The notes under the pieces were generated by a model. The model was not told the DNA's origin and made no database searches. It saw only the letters and a list, made by a program, of their open reading frames with translations. From an uncultured Eubacteriales bacterium (GTDB lineage Bacteria; Bacillota; Clostridia; Lachnospirales; Lachnospiraceae): a DNA stretch of 44,401 bases. The position numbers and the translations under genes are program-made. This document shows, piece after piece, positions 16,316 to 25,643 of this stretch (positions are counted from its first letter, which is position 1; each line of letters starts with the position of its first letter). The stretch is taken from NCBI GenBank assembly GCA_900545175.1, contig UQYF01000023.1, positions 1 through 44,401 on the forward strand, written 5' to 3'.

Positions 16316-16529
16316 GACGAACCTCCAATGTTTTAATTTGATAAGAATTAATTTACCTGAGTATTTTGATATATTTAATAGGTTATATCAAAAACAATAT
16401 TCTACATTCTACTACAAAATGCATTTGAATGGAATTATAATTTTGCCACTTTTGACTTTCGATTATTCGTTTATTTGGCATTGTGACATAAGAAAATTAA
16501 GGGACGGTAAAACTTTTTTGATAAATGAA

Positions 16530-16600
16530 AACTGCCCGGCATGAAAGGCATATGCTGCGGCAGTGGACATTGCCGTTTAATGCTTTTCATTCAGGCAGTT
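16530..16600 (-). terminator. Branched hairpin terminator after the DUF1846 gene
   Basis: AACTGCC (16530-16536) pairs with GGCAGTT (16594-16600). The stem continues imperfectly through GGCATGAAAGGCAT against ATGCTTTTCATTC, and an inner stem CGGCA/TGCCG caps it. On the minus strand the structure ends GGGCAGTTTTCATTT, a short T-rich tail, 14 nt after the DUF1846 stop. The rest of the interval to pyrG (16328-16529) is AT-rich and must hold the pyrG promoter, which I could not place. Confidence 0.6.
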
Positions 16601-16613
16601 ATATATTATCTGT

Positions 16614-18098
16614 TTATCGGTGATACAGCTTGTTAGTCTGGTATTCAGGCTCGCAGGTGAGATTTACACCGAGCTTTCTGAATATGTCACGGTCAACGGA
16701 TGAGAGAATTACTGTTGAGTGTACATCACAGCCTTCAAGCTTTGAAAGCATGTCAAAGGCGCGGCGTGCATTCTCATCCTCGGCAGCGCAGATAGATAGA
16801 GCGATGAGTATCTCATCTGTGTGAAGGCGTGGATTACGGTTTCCGAGATAGTCGACCTTGAGTTTCTGTATAGGCTCGATAACTTTTGGAGATATCAGGT
16901 CGATTTCATCGGGAATGCCTGCAAGTGTCTTTAAAGCGTTTAAAAGCATCGCTGATGATGCACCAAGGAGAGAGCCTGTCTTGCCTGTGATAACAGTTTT
17001 GTCGGGAAGCTCTATTGCTGCGGCAGGATTTCCTGTGCGTTTTGCAACTTCAAGTGCGGCAGGAACAAGAGGACGGTCCGAAGGCTTGATGCCTGCTTTT
17101 GACATAAGAAGTTCAAGCTTGTAGATAGGTTCGTTGCCGATGGTTCCCTGACGCTTCTGGCATAAAAGGTTGTGATAACGGCGGAGTATTTCCTCATTTG
17201 CGGCAGCGCGTACAGCTTTGTCATCGACTATACAGCAGCCTGCCATGTTGACACCCATATCGGTAGGTGACTTATACGGCGATGCACCAAGTATGCGTTC
17301 AAACATCGTGTTAAGTACAGGGAATATCTCTATGTCACGGTTATAGTTGACGGTAGTTTCACCATATGCTGCCAAGTGGAACGAGTCAATCATGTTGACA
17401 TCATTCAAATCGGCTGTTGCAGCCTCATAGGCGAGATTAACCGGATGGTCAAGAGGAAGATTCCAGATAGGGAATGTCTCGAACTTGGCATAGCCGGATG
17501 AGATTCCGCGCTTGTTGTCATGGTAAAGCTGTGAGAGGCAGGTAGCCATCTTGCCGCTGCCGGGACCTGGGGCCGTGACAACGATGAGAGAACGGCTTGT
17601 CTCAATATAGTCGTTCTTTCCGTAGCCTTCATCGCTTACGATAAATGGAATATTGGAAGGATAGCCCTCAATAGGATAGTGACGGTATACTTTGATGCCG
17701 AGTGATTCAAGCTTTTTCTGGTATGCGATTACACTAGGCTGATTGCAGAAGCGTGTCAGTACAACGCTTCCCACATAAAGACCGTAATCATGGAAGGCAT
17801 CGATAAGACGAAGAACATCCATATCATATGTGATTCCAAGGTCTGCTCTGACCTTATTTTTTTCAATGTCGCTGGAATTTATTGCTATAACTATCTCTGC
17901 TTTGTCTTTTAACTTGGAGAGCATGACAATCTTACTGTCCGGCTTGAAGCCCGGAAGTACACGGGATGCATGGAAGTCATCAAAAAGCTTGCCGCCGAAC
18001 TCAAGATAGAGCTTGCCGCCGAACTTGGCGATTCTCTCTGAAATCCTTTCGGACTGCATTTTTACATATGCGTCATTATCGAAGCCTGTCATTTTCAT
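16614..18098 (-). CDS. DUF1846 family protein
   Basis: A cytoplasmic protein of 494 residues matching the full length of the DUF1846 family (PF08903), widespread in Firmicutes and without an established reaction. The recognisable N-terminus is AYVKMQSERISERIAKFGGK followed by YLEFGGKLFDDFHASRVLPG. A glycine-rich loop APGPGSGKMATCLSQ at about 176-190 looks like a nucleotide-binding P-loop, and TVNYNRDIEIFP and GVNMAGC are further conserved-looking blocks. The C-terminal third (about 380-494) forms a second domain. ATG 18098 has GAGG about 7 nt upstream; an ATG two codons later is less well placed. It has its own promoter and terminator and is therefore monocistronic. Confidence 0.88.
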   Translation of the reverse strand: MKMTGFDNDAYVKMQSERISERIAKFGGKLYLEFGGKLFDDFHASRVLPGFKPDSKIVMLSKLKDKAEIVIAINSSDIEKNKVRADLGITYDMDVLRLIDAFHDYGLYVGSVVLTRFCNQPSVIAYQKKLESLGIKVYRHYPIEGYPSNIPFIVSDEGYGKNDYIETSRSLIVVTAPGPGSGKMATCLSQLYHDNKRGISSGYAKFETFPIWNLPLDHPVNLAYEAATADLNDVNMIDSFHLAAYGETTVNYNRDIEIFPVLNTMFERILGASPYKSPTDMGVNMAGCCIVDDKAVRAAANEEILRRYHNLLCQKRQGTIGNEPIYKLELLMSKAGIKPSDRPLVPAALEVAKRTGNPAAAIELPDKTVITGKTGSLLGASSAMLLNALKTLAGIPDEIDLISPKVIEPIQKLKVDYLGNRNPRLHTDEILIALSICAAEDENARRAFDMLSKLEGCDVHSTVILSSVDRDIFRKLGVNLTCEPEYQTNKLYHR

Positions 18099-18137
18099 TG
18101 GGAAACCTCATTTCTGAATTTTTTGTAAACCTAACTT

Positions 18138-18166
18138 ATTATAGAAAAAAACGCAATCAAATTCAA
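18138..18166 (-). promoter_or_regulatory. Putative promoter of the DUF1846 gene
   Basis: On the minus strand TTGAAT (18161-18166), a 17-nt spacer and TATAAT (18138-18143), about 40 nt before the start codon at 18098. Confidence 0.6.
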
Positions 18167-18357
18167 TCGTATATTTTAATTTTTTATGGTACAGTTATGA
18201 ATGCTAAAACAAAAGCTTTTTGGGTATAATGAAGTTATGATATCGGAGAGGTTAAAATACTTTTAAACTCAAAATCCGGACATAATTGCAGGTATAATTG
18301 ACTTAGATATCAATTAATCGCATGTAATAATTTAACATTTTTTTCACAATAAGCATA

Positions 18358-18387
18358 TTGATTTATCATGGTAGATGATGGTATTAT
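18358..18387 (+). promoter_or_regulatory. Putative promoter of ftsH
   Basis: TTGATT (18358-18363), an 18-nt spacer and TATTAT (18382-18387), the -10 being extended by TG at 18379-18380. The 354-nt interval between the DUF1846 gene and ftsH (18099-18452) otherwise holds only AT-rich sequence with other weak TATAAT-like boxes (18225 and 18293). Confidence 0.5.
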
Positions 18388-18452
18388 ATGTGAAGGTATC
18401 ACTCTTTAATAAGAAAAGAAAATAAAATGCCTAAAAGTTGGGAGATTATTTC

Positions 18453-20492
18453 GTGGACGAGAAAAATAATAAGAATCAAAATCAGAATAAGGATGGAAAT
18501 AAGGGAAATAAGTTTAACCAGACCTTGCTTATACTGCTGATAGCAGGTGTGATCACGGTGTTGGCGATAAGCTGCGTGAATACATTTCTTCATAATAGCA
18601 CAAGTCAGGAGATAAGCTACACTGATTTTTTAAGTATGCTTGACAGTGGAAATGTGGCGAAGGTTGAGTATGATCAGGATGTTATTTACATAACACCAAA
18701 AACACAGCCGATAGAAGGACTCAAATTGTCATATTATACAGGATATATATATGATGAAGAAGTAATTCAGTACATGAAGGATAACAATATAGAATACAAT
18801 GTCAGGATTCAGGATAAAAGCTCATCTATACTGGATTTTCTGCTTGTATATATAGTTCCATGGGTGCTGATATATTTTATTTTCAGCTTTGTGTTCAGAA
18901 AAATGTCCGGTGGCGGCGGAATGATGGGCGTTGGCAAGTCAAATGCCAAGATGTATGGAATGGAAAAAGCCACCGGTGTTACATTTAAAGATGTAGCAGG
19001 TCAGGATGAGGCTAAGGAATCTCTCACAGAGATAGTAGACTTCCTTCATAACCCTGCAAAGTATACACGCATAGGTGCAAAGCTTCCTAAGGGTGCGCTT
19101 TTAGTCGGTCCTCCGGGAACAGGTAAGACGCTTCTTGCCAAGGCTGTTGCAGGTGAAGCGGGAGTTCCGTTCTTCTCACTGTCCGGTTCCGATTTCGTAG
19201 AGATGTTCGTAGGTGTAGGCGCATCAAGAGTACGTGACCTCTTTAAACAGGCACAGCAGTCTGCACCATGTATCATATTTATCGATGAGATTGATGCCAT
19301 CGGCAAGAGCCGTGATTCAAGATATGGCGGCGGAAATGACGAGAGAGAGCAGACACTCAATCAGCTTCTTGCAGAGATGGACGGATTTGACCCATCCAAG
19401 GGTGTGTTTATACTTGCGGCAACCAACAGACCGGATGTTCTTGACAAAGCGCTGTTAAGACCGGGACGATTTGACAGAAGAATCATTGTGGATAAGCCGG
19501 ATTTAAAGGGAAGAGTTAATATATTGAAGGTTCATTCAAAGGATGTTCTTATGGATGACACAGTTGATTTAGAAGCTATAGCTCTTGCGACAGCAGGTGC
19601 AGTCGGTTCGGATTTGGCTAACATGATTAACGAGGCAGCAATCAATGCGGTAAAGAGCGGCAGAGGTGTGGTGAGCCAGAAAGACTTGTTTGAATCGGTT
19701 GAAGTTGTCATAGCAGGTAAGGAGAAGAAGGACAGACTTCTAAGCCCGCAGGAGAAGAAGATAGTATCATACCATGAAGTCGGTCATGCGCTTGTCACAG
19801 CTCTTAGCAAGAATGCCGAGCCGGTGCAGAAGATTACAATAGTTCCAAGAACAATGGGTTCGCTTGGATACACAATGCAGGTTCCTGAGGAGGAGAAGTA
19901 TCTCATGAGCAAGGAAGAGCTCATGACAAGAATATATACTCTTCTCGGTGGACGTGCGGCGGAGGAAATCGTATTTAATTCAGTCACTACAGGTGCATCG
20001 AATGATATTGAGAGAGCCACTAAGCTTGTCCGGAATATGATTACTCTGTATGGAATGTCAGACAGATTCGGACTTATGGGACTTGAGACAGTTGAGAACC
20101 AGTATCTCGATGGAAGAACAGTGCTTAACTGCTCAGACAGAACAGCGGCGGAGGTTGACGATGAAGTCAAGCTTGTGTTAAAGGATGCTTATGCCAAAGT
20201 TAAGGATATGCTTGCACAGAACAGGGAAGTACTTGATAAGGTAGCTGATTTCCTTATCGAGAAGGAGACTATCACCGGCAAGGAATTCATGGAAATATTT
20301 AACGAAGTAAAAGGCATAACACCGGATACTTCTGAGAATACGGAAAGTGCCAAGAATGCAGAAGCTGAGAATGAGGAAGCATCCGCACAGCATGAAGCTG
20401 AGTGTGATGATGTGGAGATTAAGGAAGCTGCCGATGAAAAGACAGAGCAGAATGCAAATGAAGCTTCGCAGGAAACAGATAAACAGGACTGA
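18453..20492 (+). CDS. ftsH: ATP-dependent zinc metalloprotease FtsH
   Basis: A membrane-bound AAA+ protease that degrades misassembled membrane proteins and regulatory proteins. It has about 679 residues: an Asn/Lys-rich cytoplasmic start, membrane helix 1 (LLILLIAGVITVLAIS), a short extracytoplasmic part, helix 2 (VYIVPWVLIYFIFSFVF), and AAA+ with Walker A GPPGTGKT (219-226), Walker B FIDEIDAIG and the second region of homology ATNRPDVLDKALLRPGRFDR. The zinc site is HEVGH (H441, E442, H445). The last 50 or so residues are a highly acidic Glu/Ala-rich tail. GTG 18453 is preferred to TTG 18438 because GGGAG at 18440-18444 lies 8 nt before the GTG and would overlap the TTG. It is closed by a strong terminator. 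Confidence 0.96.
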   Translation: MDEKNNKNQNQNKDGNKGNKFNQTLLILLIAGVITVLAISCVNTFLHNSTSQEISYTDFLSMLDSGNVAKVEYDQDVIYITPKTQPIEGLKLSYYTGYIYDEEVIQYMKDNNIEYNVRIQDKSSSILDFLLVYIVPWVLIYFIFSFVFRKMSGGGGMMGVGKSNAKMYGMEKATGVTFKDVAGQDEAKESLTEIVDFLHNPAKYTRIGAKLPKGALLVGPPGTGKTLLAKAVAGEAGVPFFSLSGSDFVEMFVGVGASRVRDLFKQAQQSAPCIIFIDEIDAIGKSRDSRYGGGNDEREQTLNQLLAEMDGFDPSKGVFILAATNRPDVLDKALLRPGRFDRRIIVDKPDLKGRVNILKVHSKDVLMDDTVDLEAIALATAGAVGSDLANMINEAAINAVKSGRGVVSQKDLFESVEVVIAGKEKKDRLLSPQEKKIVSYHEVGHALVTALSKNAEPVQKITIVPRTMGSLGYTMQVPEEEKYLMSKEELMTRIYTLLGGRAAEEIVFNSVTTGASNDIERATKLVRNMITLYGMSDRFGLMGLETVENQYLDGRTVLNCSDRTAAEVDDEVKLVLKDAYAKVKDMLAQNREVLDKVADFLIEKETITGKEFMEIFNEVKGITPDTSENTESAKNAEAENEEASAQHEAECDDVEIKEAADEKTEQNANEASQETDKQD

Positions 20493-20524
20493 TTTTTAAA
20501 AAGTAATATTAATATGAAATACCA

Positions 20525-20563
20525 AAAAGCCGATATAAACTCTAACAGATTATATCGGCTTTT
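20525..20563 (+). terminator. Rho-independent terminator of ftsH
   Basis: A perfect 14-bp stem (AAAAGCCGATATAA / TTATATCGGCTTTT) with an 11-nt loop, 33 nt after the ftsH stop. It lies only 31 nt before the next start codon, so the next gene either has a promoter overlapping this region or receives read-through. Confidence 0.85.
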
Positions 20564-20593
20564 AAATTTAAAAATACAGGGAGGTACACGAAA

Positions 20594-21592
20594 GTGAGAA
20601 TAGATAACAATTCAGGGATGACAAGTAATGCAGGTAAGGCACCTACAGCAATGCAGACGGAGAACAAGACAGCAGCGGATGATGTCAGGAAAAGTGAAAA
20701 AGGAAACGGACTCACCATCAACGGAAATGCACTCAATCTGGGCGAGGACCTTGTGGAAGAGAAGCGCAAAAAGGCGAGAAGCATGGCTATGGAGCTTATG
20801 CTTGAGGCATATAAAAATGACAAAGCATTAGACAGCACAGCCGAGGAAAAGAGTGCACATGCTAAGAAGCTTTATGAAGAGAATGACGAAGCAAGGAGCA
20901 TGATTTCGGATATAAAAAAAGAAAAGGAAAACACGAATGAGATATATGGTGTCACAGATGACAGTGAAGAGGCAAAAGATTTAGACATCTTAAGACGTGG
21001 CAGAGATTCCATGGGAAATCCGCAGAGCGTGCTTACTGATGAAGAGTATGCAAGATACAAGGAGCTCTATTCTGGAGGATTGTCTGATTACCATACGAGA
21101 ATGTTGTCTCTCGATGCTGATGAGAAGTATTATACGGATAAAATTTCAGATAATATGAAGGGGATTGTAAGCGATTATGCTTTCAACCGCAACCTTTCTA
21201 TAGAGCGTTTAAAGTCACATGACATGCTTGATGCAAAGAAGCAGGGAGAGCAGATTGTCGATGCAGCATCTAAGGAGATTATCGGACAGGTAATGCAGGA
21301 TGCCGTGGACAATATTGATGAGGATATAGAGAAGGAAAAAGAGGATGCTCTTGAAAAGAAGCAGGAGCAGAAGGAGCTTGAAGAACGCATCGATAGAGCA
21401 AAAGGAGAAGCTCATAAGGATGACAGTGACGAAGAGCTTATGTATGAGATTAACAATGCTCTTGATGAAGCCGGCAGGATAGGCTCCGATGATGCGGCTA
21501 AGACTCCGGAAAAATCGTTAGGGCTTATGGTTGCACAGCTTCAGCTCTCAGCCGATGATGTGAAAGGTCTTGTCGTAGACAATAAACTTTAA
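20594..21592 (+). CDS. Unrecognised hydrophilic, charged helical protein
   Basis: A protein of 332 residues that I do not recognise. It has no signal peptide or membrane helix. Residues 1-45 are polar and probably disordered (MRIDNNSGMTSNAGKAP); from about 50 it is strongly helical and Glu/Lys/Asp-rich, with coiled-coil-like stretches (EEKRKKARSMAMELMLEA, and a Glu/Lys run near 240-275). The C-terminus is a short more hydrophobic region (KSLGLMVAQLQLSADDVKGL). The start is GTG 20594 with GGGAGG at about 20579-20584. It precedes uvrC by 51 nt and may share its transcript. The opening MRI-NN is like flagellin, but nothing else supports that. Confidence is high that it is a gene because of length, codon use and ribosome binding site. 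Confidence 0.75.
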   Translation: MRIDNNSGMTSNAGKAPTAMQTENKTAADDVRKSEKGNGLTINGNALNLGEDLVEEKRKKARSMAMELMLEAYKNDKALDSTAEEKSAHAKKLYEENDEARSMISDIKKEKENTNEIYGVTDDSEEAKDLDILRRGRDSMGNPQSVLTDEEYARYKELYSGGLSDYHTRMLSLDADEKYYTDKISDNMKGIVSDYAFNRNLSIERLKSHDMLDAKKQGEQIVDAASKEIIGQVMQDAVDNIDEDIEKEKEDALEKKQEQKELEERIDRAKGEAHKDDSDEELMYEINNALDEAGRIGSDDAAKTPEKSLGLMVAQLQLSADDVKGLVVDNKL

Positions 21593-21643
21593 AAGCCGGG
21601 CAGACAGCTAAATAGACAGTTCCTGCTTAAAATGAGGATTGAT

Positions 21644-23470
21644 ATGTTTGTAATTGAAGAAGAATTGAAGAAACTTCCGGGAAAACCGGGAGTGTATATA
21701 ATGCATGATGACCGCGATAATATAATCTATGTGGGCAAGGCAATCAGCCTTAAAAACAGGGTAAGGCAGTATTTCCAGTCTTCGAGAAACCACACGGAAA
21801 AGATAAAGCAGATGGTCAGTCATGTCAGCTATTTTGAGTATATAATAACGGATTCGGAGCTTGAAGCGCTTGTTCTTGAGAATAATCTCATCAAGGAGCA
21901 TCGTCCGAAGTACAATACCATGCTAAAGGATGACAAGACATATCCGTATATAAAGGTTACGGTAAATGAGGACTTTCCAAGAGTCCTTTTTTCGCGTGAA
22001 TTAAAGAAAGACAAGGCAAAATATTTTGGACCGTATACAAGTGCGGGAGCAGTTAAGGATACGATAGAGCTTCTCCGCAAGCTTTACAAGATAAGAACCT
22101 GTAACAGATGTCTGCCAAGAGATATAGGAAAGGAACGTCCATGCCTTAACTACCATATTAAACAGTGCGATGCGCCGTGTCAGGGTTATATTTCTAAGGA
22201 TGAATATAGAGAAAATATCAATAAGACACTCGACTTTTTAAACGGAAATTATTCGGAAGTAATACATTCTCTGAAGGAGAAGATGGAGAAGGCATCCGAA
22301 AATCTTGAATTTGAGGAGGCGGCTGTATATCGTGACCTGTTAGCCAGTGTGCAGGCTGTTGCGCAGAAGCAGAAGATTACCAACAGCGATATGCTTGATA
22401 AAGATATAATAGCGGCTGCAATAGATGGAAATACATGTGTCGTGCAGGCTTTCTTTGTCAGGGAAGGAAGACTTATCGGAAGAGATAAGTATAATATGGA
22501 GCTTGCCGCGACCGACACAAGAGCGGAAGTCATAACGGATTTTATTAAGCAGTTCTATGCCGGCATACCATTTGTGCCAAGACAGATAATGGTGCAGGAA
22601 GAATTGGCAGAGAAGGATATTTTGGAGGAATGGCTGAGCAGTAAGCGTGGCTCTAAGGTGGAGATTGTAGCACCTAAGAAGGGGCAGAAGGAAAAGCTTG
22701 TCGAGCTTGCTCAGAAAAATGCCGAGATGGTGCTTGCACAGGACATAGATAAGCTACAGAGAGAAAAAAGAAGAACGACAGGTGCAGTCAAGGAGATAGA
22801 GGAGCTTTTGGGAATAGAGAGCGCATATCGCATGGAAGCGTATGATATATCCAATATAAGCGGTGCTCAGTCGGTTGGCTCAATGGTTGTATATCAGGAT
22901 GGAAGACCTAAGAGAAATGATTATCGTAAATTCAGAATAAAGACGGTCATTGGGCCTAACGATTATGCCAGCATGGAGGAAGTTCTTACCAGAAGATTCA
23001 CACATGAGAATGATGCAAGCTTTGATGCGGTGCCTGACCTTATCATGATGGACGGTGGACGTGGACAGGTTAACATATGTCTTGGAGTCCTAAGTAAGCT
23101 TGGTCTTGATATAAAAGTGTGCGGAATGGTAAAAGACGATAATCATAGAACAAGAGGCCTGTACTACAATAATACTGAGATTCCGATAAGCAGGGACAGT
23201 GAAGCATTCAAGCTTATAACAAGAATACAGGATGAAGCCCACCGCTTTGCTATTGAATATCACAGAAGCCTTAGAAGCGTCAATCAGGTGAAGTCCATAC
23301 TTGACGATATAGAAGGAATCGGTCCGGCAAGGCGGAAGGCACTTTTGCATCACTTTAAGGATGTCGAACATATAAGGGAGGCAGATGAGGATGAGCTTGC
23401 AAGCGTTGACGGAATGAATGCCAAGGCAGCGGAATCGGTGTACAATTTTTTCCACAGACAGACCAGATAA
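21644..23470 (+). CDS. uvrC: Excinuclease ABC subunit C
   Basis: Makes the two incisions either side of a lesion in nucleotide excision repair. It has about 608 residues, normal for UvrC. Order: GIY-YIG nuclease (PGVYIMHDDRDNIIYVGKA), a cysteine set at about 153/156, 167, 175 and 179 (CNRC, RPCLNYHIKQCDAPC) equivalent to the reported Fe-S site, the UVR motif binding UvrB (LEFEEAAVYRDLL), an RNase H-like second nuclease, and a C-terminal helix-hairpin-helix pair (DDIEGIGPARRKALL). ATG 21644 is preferred over ATG 21632 because AGGA at 21634-21637 is well placed only for the later one. uvrA and uvrB are not in the window. Confidence 0.95.
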   Translation: MFVIEEELKKLPGKPGVYIMHDDRDNIIYVGKAISLKNRVRQYFQSSRNHTEKIKQMVSHVSYFEYIITDSELEALVLENNLIKEHRPKYNTMLKDDKTYPYIKVTVNEDFPRVLFSRELKKDKAKYFGPYTSAGAVKDTIELLRKLYKIRTCNRCLPRDIGKERPCLNYHIKQCDAPCQGYISKDEYRENINKTLDFLNGNYSEVIHSLKEKMEKASENLEFEEAAVYRDLLASVQAVAQKQKITNSDMLDKDIIAAAIDGNTCVVQAFFVREGRLIGRDKYNMELAATDTRAEVITDFIKQFYAGIPFVPRQIMVQEELAEKDILEEWLSSKRGSKVEIVAPKKGQKEKLVELAQKNAEMVLAQDIDKLQREKRRTTGAVKEIEELLGIESAYRMEAYDISNISGAQSVGSMVVYQDGRPKRNDYRKFRIKTVIGPNDYASMEEVLTRRFTHENDASFDAVPDLIMMDGGRGQVNICLGVLSKLGLDIKVCGMVKDDNHRTRGLYYNNTEIPISRDSEAFKLITRIQDEAHRFAIEYHRSLRSVNQVKSILDDIEGIGPARRKALLHHFKDVEHIREADEDELASVDGMNAKAAESVYNFFHRQTR

Positions 23471-23495
23471 AGAACTTTTTTTTGTACATTGAGTG

Positions 23496-23504
23496 TGTTA
23501 TAAT
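23496..23504 (+). promoter_or_regulatory. Extended -10 promoter candidate of hprK
   Basis: TGTTATAAT fits TGnTATAAT, 34 nt before the hprK start codon. The -35 region is only a T-run (about 23476-23481), which is acceptable for an extended -10 promoter. Confidence 0.5.
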
Positions 23505-23537
23505 AAAAATAATATATAACTATTCAGGAGGGCGGAC

Positions 23538-24479
23538 ATGAAGTTAGGTAATAACGAAGTACAGCTTACAAAGATTGTTGAGAAGATGGGACTTACTAAT
23601 CTCACACCACAGATTGATACAGACACAAAATATGTTACACAGCCGGATGTCAACAGACCGGCGCTTCAGCTCGCAGGTTTTTACGATCATTTTGATAATG
23701 AGAGAGTTCAGATAATCGGATATGTAGAGGAAGCTTATATTGAGACACTTGACAGAGAGACGAGAGTCCAGAGATATCGCCAGCTTATGGAGAGCAACAT
23801 ACCTTGTCTTATTTTCTGCCGTTCACAGCAGCCGGATCAGGATTTGTTAGAGATAGCACTTAAGTATGAGATACCTCTTTTGAGCTCTGATGCGTCAACA
23901 TCATCATTCATGGCTGAGATAATCAGATGGCTTAAGGTACAGCTTGCACCTACTATCTCAATTCACGGAGTATTAGTCGATGTATTCGGTGAAGGAGTTC
24001 TTATCATGGGTGAGAGCGGCATCGGTAAGAGTGAGGCGGCTCTTGAGCTTATAAAGAGAGGACACCGTCTTGTTACAGACGATGTTGTCGAGATTAAGAA
24101 AGTCAGTGACGAGACACTTATAGGAACGGCACCTGACATTACAAGACATTTTATTGAGCTTCGAGGAATCGGTATAATTGATGTAAAGAGTCTTTTCGGA
24201 GTTGAGAGCATCAAGGAGACTCAGGGCATAGACATGGTTATCAAGCTTGAAGACTGGGACAAGGATAAGGAGTATGACCGCCTCGGTCTTGAAGAGACAT
24301 ACACAGAGATTCTTGGAAACAAGGTTGTAAGCCACAATATTCCTATTCGTCCGGGTCGTAACCTTGCAATTATTGTCGAGACGGCAGCAGTCAACTGGAG
24401 ACAGAGAAAGATGGGCTACAATGCAGCTCAGGAGCTGTATAATAGAGTTCAGCAGAATCTTAATAAAGGATTAGAATAA
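23538..24479 (+). CDS. hprK: HPr kinase/phosphorylase
   Basis: Phosphorylates and dephosphorylates Ser46 of HPr and Crh according to glycolytic intermediates, controlling CcpA-dependent carbon catabolite repression. It has 313 residues, the usual length. The Walker A motif is GESGIGKS (158-165); TDDVVEIKK and the signature region FIELRGIGIIDV follow. The N-terminal regulatory domain has the expected form. ATG 23538 has AGGAGG at about 23525-23530. It heads the block hprK, murB, rapZ, whiA, crh-like HPr, so enzyme and probable substrate are encoded within 4.3 kb. Confidence 0.96.
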   Translation: MKLGNNEVQLTKIVEKMGLTNLTPQIDTDTKYVTQPDVNRPALQLAGFYDHFDNERVQIIGYVEEAYIETLDRETRVQRYRQLMESNIPCLIFCRSQQPDQDLLEIALKYEIPLLSSDASTSSFMAEIIRWLKVQLAPTISIHGVLVDVFGEGVLIMGESGIGKSEAALELIKRGHRLVTDDVVEIKKVSDETLIGTAPDITRHFIELRGIGIIDVKSLFGVESIKETQGIDMVIKLEDWDKDKEYDRLGLEETYTEILGNKVVSHNIPIRPGRNLAIIVETAAVNWRQRKMGYNAAQELYNRVQQNLNKGLE

Positions 24480-24610
24480 AATTTGCCGGTGTGACATATG
24501 ATGATATCAGAGGCTCATAGATATAAGCAGTCTGCTGATATTGCACATGGATGCTATCTGGTGCATAGAATGTATATATAAGCGCAATTACAGCGTATTC
24601 GGAGGAGATT

Positions 24611-25522
24611 GTGGATAGAGTAGAAGCATTAGTCAGAGAATGTGTACCGGAGGACAGTATATTTTTTAATGAGCCTATGAATAAGCATACAAGCTTTCGC
24701 ATAGGTGGTCCGGCAGATATTCTTGTAAAACCTTCAGATATAGAGCAGATAAAGAAGTTATGTGTGGAGTGCAGGAAGGAAAATATTCCATATATAATAC
24801 TTGGAAACGGAAGCAATGTGCTTGTGTCTGATGACGGAATCAGAGGAGTTGTTATTAAGCTTCTTGATAACTATGGGCGTATTCGCATTGAGGGCGATGT
24901 CATCACGGCGCAGGCAGGTGCAAGATTATCAAAGATAGGTTCAGCGGCACTCAACGCATCACTTACGGGTTTTGAGTTCGCATGCGGTATTCCGGGAACA
25001 CTTGGCGGTGCATGTATCATGAACGCAGGTGCTTACGGCGGTGAGATGAAGGATATTCTTCTTGGTGTAACTGCCATGGACAAGGATGGAAATATAAGAG
25101 AGTATGAGCCGCATGAGATGGGTCTTGGATACAGAACAAGCCGTTTTGCGCGCGAAGAGCTGATGGTTCTTGAGGCAAGAATACAGCTTGCCAAGGGAAA
25201 TCATGACGAAATAGAAGCTTCGATGAGAGATTTAGCGACAAGAAGAAGGGAAAAGCAGCCGCTTGAATTTCCGAGCGCAGGAAGTACCTTCAAGCGTCCG
25301 GAAGGATATTTTGCAGGAAAGCTTATTATGGATGCAGGGCTTAGCGGCTTTAGCGTAGGTGGTGCATGTGTTTCACAGAAGCATTGCGGATTTGTGATTA
25401 ATAAGGGCGGTGCAACTGCGCAGGATGTATGCACGCTCATGCGTGAAGTGTCAAGTATCGTAAAGGATAAGTTCGGAGTGGCTCTTGAGCCGGAAGTAAA
25501 GATGATAGGAATCACTTATTGA
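24611..25522 (+). CDS. murB: UDP-N-acetylenolpyruvoylglucosamine reductase
   Basis: An FAD enzyme that reduces UDP-GlcNAc-enolpyruvate to UDP-MurNAc in peptidoglycan precursor synthesis. It has 303 residues. FAD-binding blocks are TSFRIGGPAD, ILGNGSNVLVSDDGI and GIPGTLGGACIMNAGAYGGE; substrate and catalytic residues lie in GYRTSRF and PSAGSTFKRPEG (S225 as proton donor). The short form without the extra loop marks it as type II MurB, usual in Gram-positives. The start is GTG 24611 preceded by GGAGGAG (24601-24607), slightly close. The 131 nt before it hold no feature I can name. Confidence 0.96.
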   Translation: MDRVEALVRECVPEDSIFFNEPMNKHTSFRIGGPADILVKPSDIEQIKKLCVECRKENIPYIILGNGSNVLVSDDGIRGVVIKLLDNYGRIRIEGDVITAQAGARLSKIGSAALNASLTGFEFACGIPGTLGGACIMNAGAYGGEMKDILLGVTAMDKDGNIREYEPHEMGLGYRTSRFAREELMVLEARIQLAKGNHDEIEASMRDLATRRREKQPLEFPSAGSTFKRPEGYFAGKLIMDAGLSGFSVGGACVSQKHCGFVINKGGATAQDVCTLMREVSSIVKDKFGVALEPEVKMIGITY

Positions 25523-25555
25523 AATTAATGCAGTAATTTGTGAAATAATTTATAG

Positions 25556-25584
25556 TTGACATATTTGCTATATGGATGTAACCT
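25556..25584 (+). promoter_or_regulatory. Possible promoter before rapZ
   Basis: A perfect -35 TTGACA (25556-25561), a 17-nt spacer and a poor -10 TAACCT (25579-25584), about 60 nt before the rapZ start. Confidence 0.3.
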
Positions 25585-25643
25585 AGACAGGTATTGATAT
25601 TTTACCCTTGTAGTACTAAAGAGATTTGCAGGAGGCGGGTAGA

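Noticed and set aside
16316..16613. CTP-sensing attenuator upstream of pyrG
   Set aside because: There is no terminator hairpin close to the pyrG start and no clear initial G-run; the only hairpin belongs to the upstream gene's 3' end.
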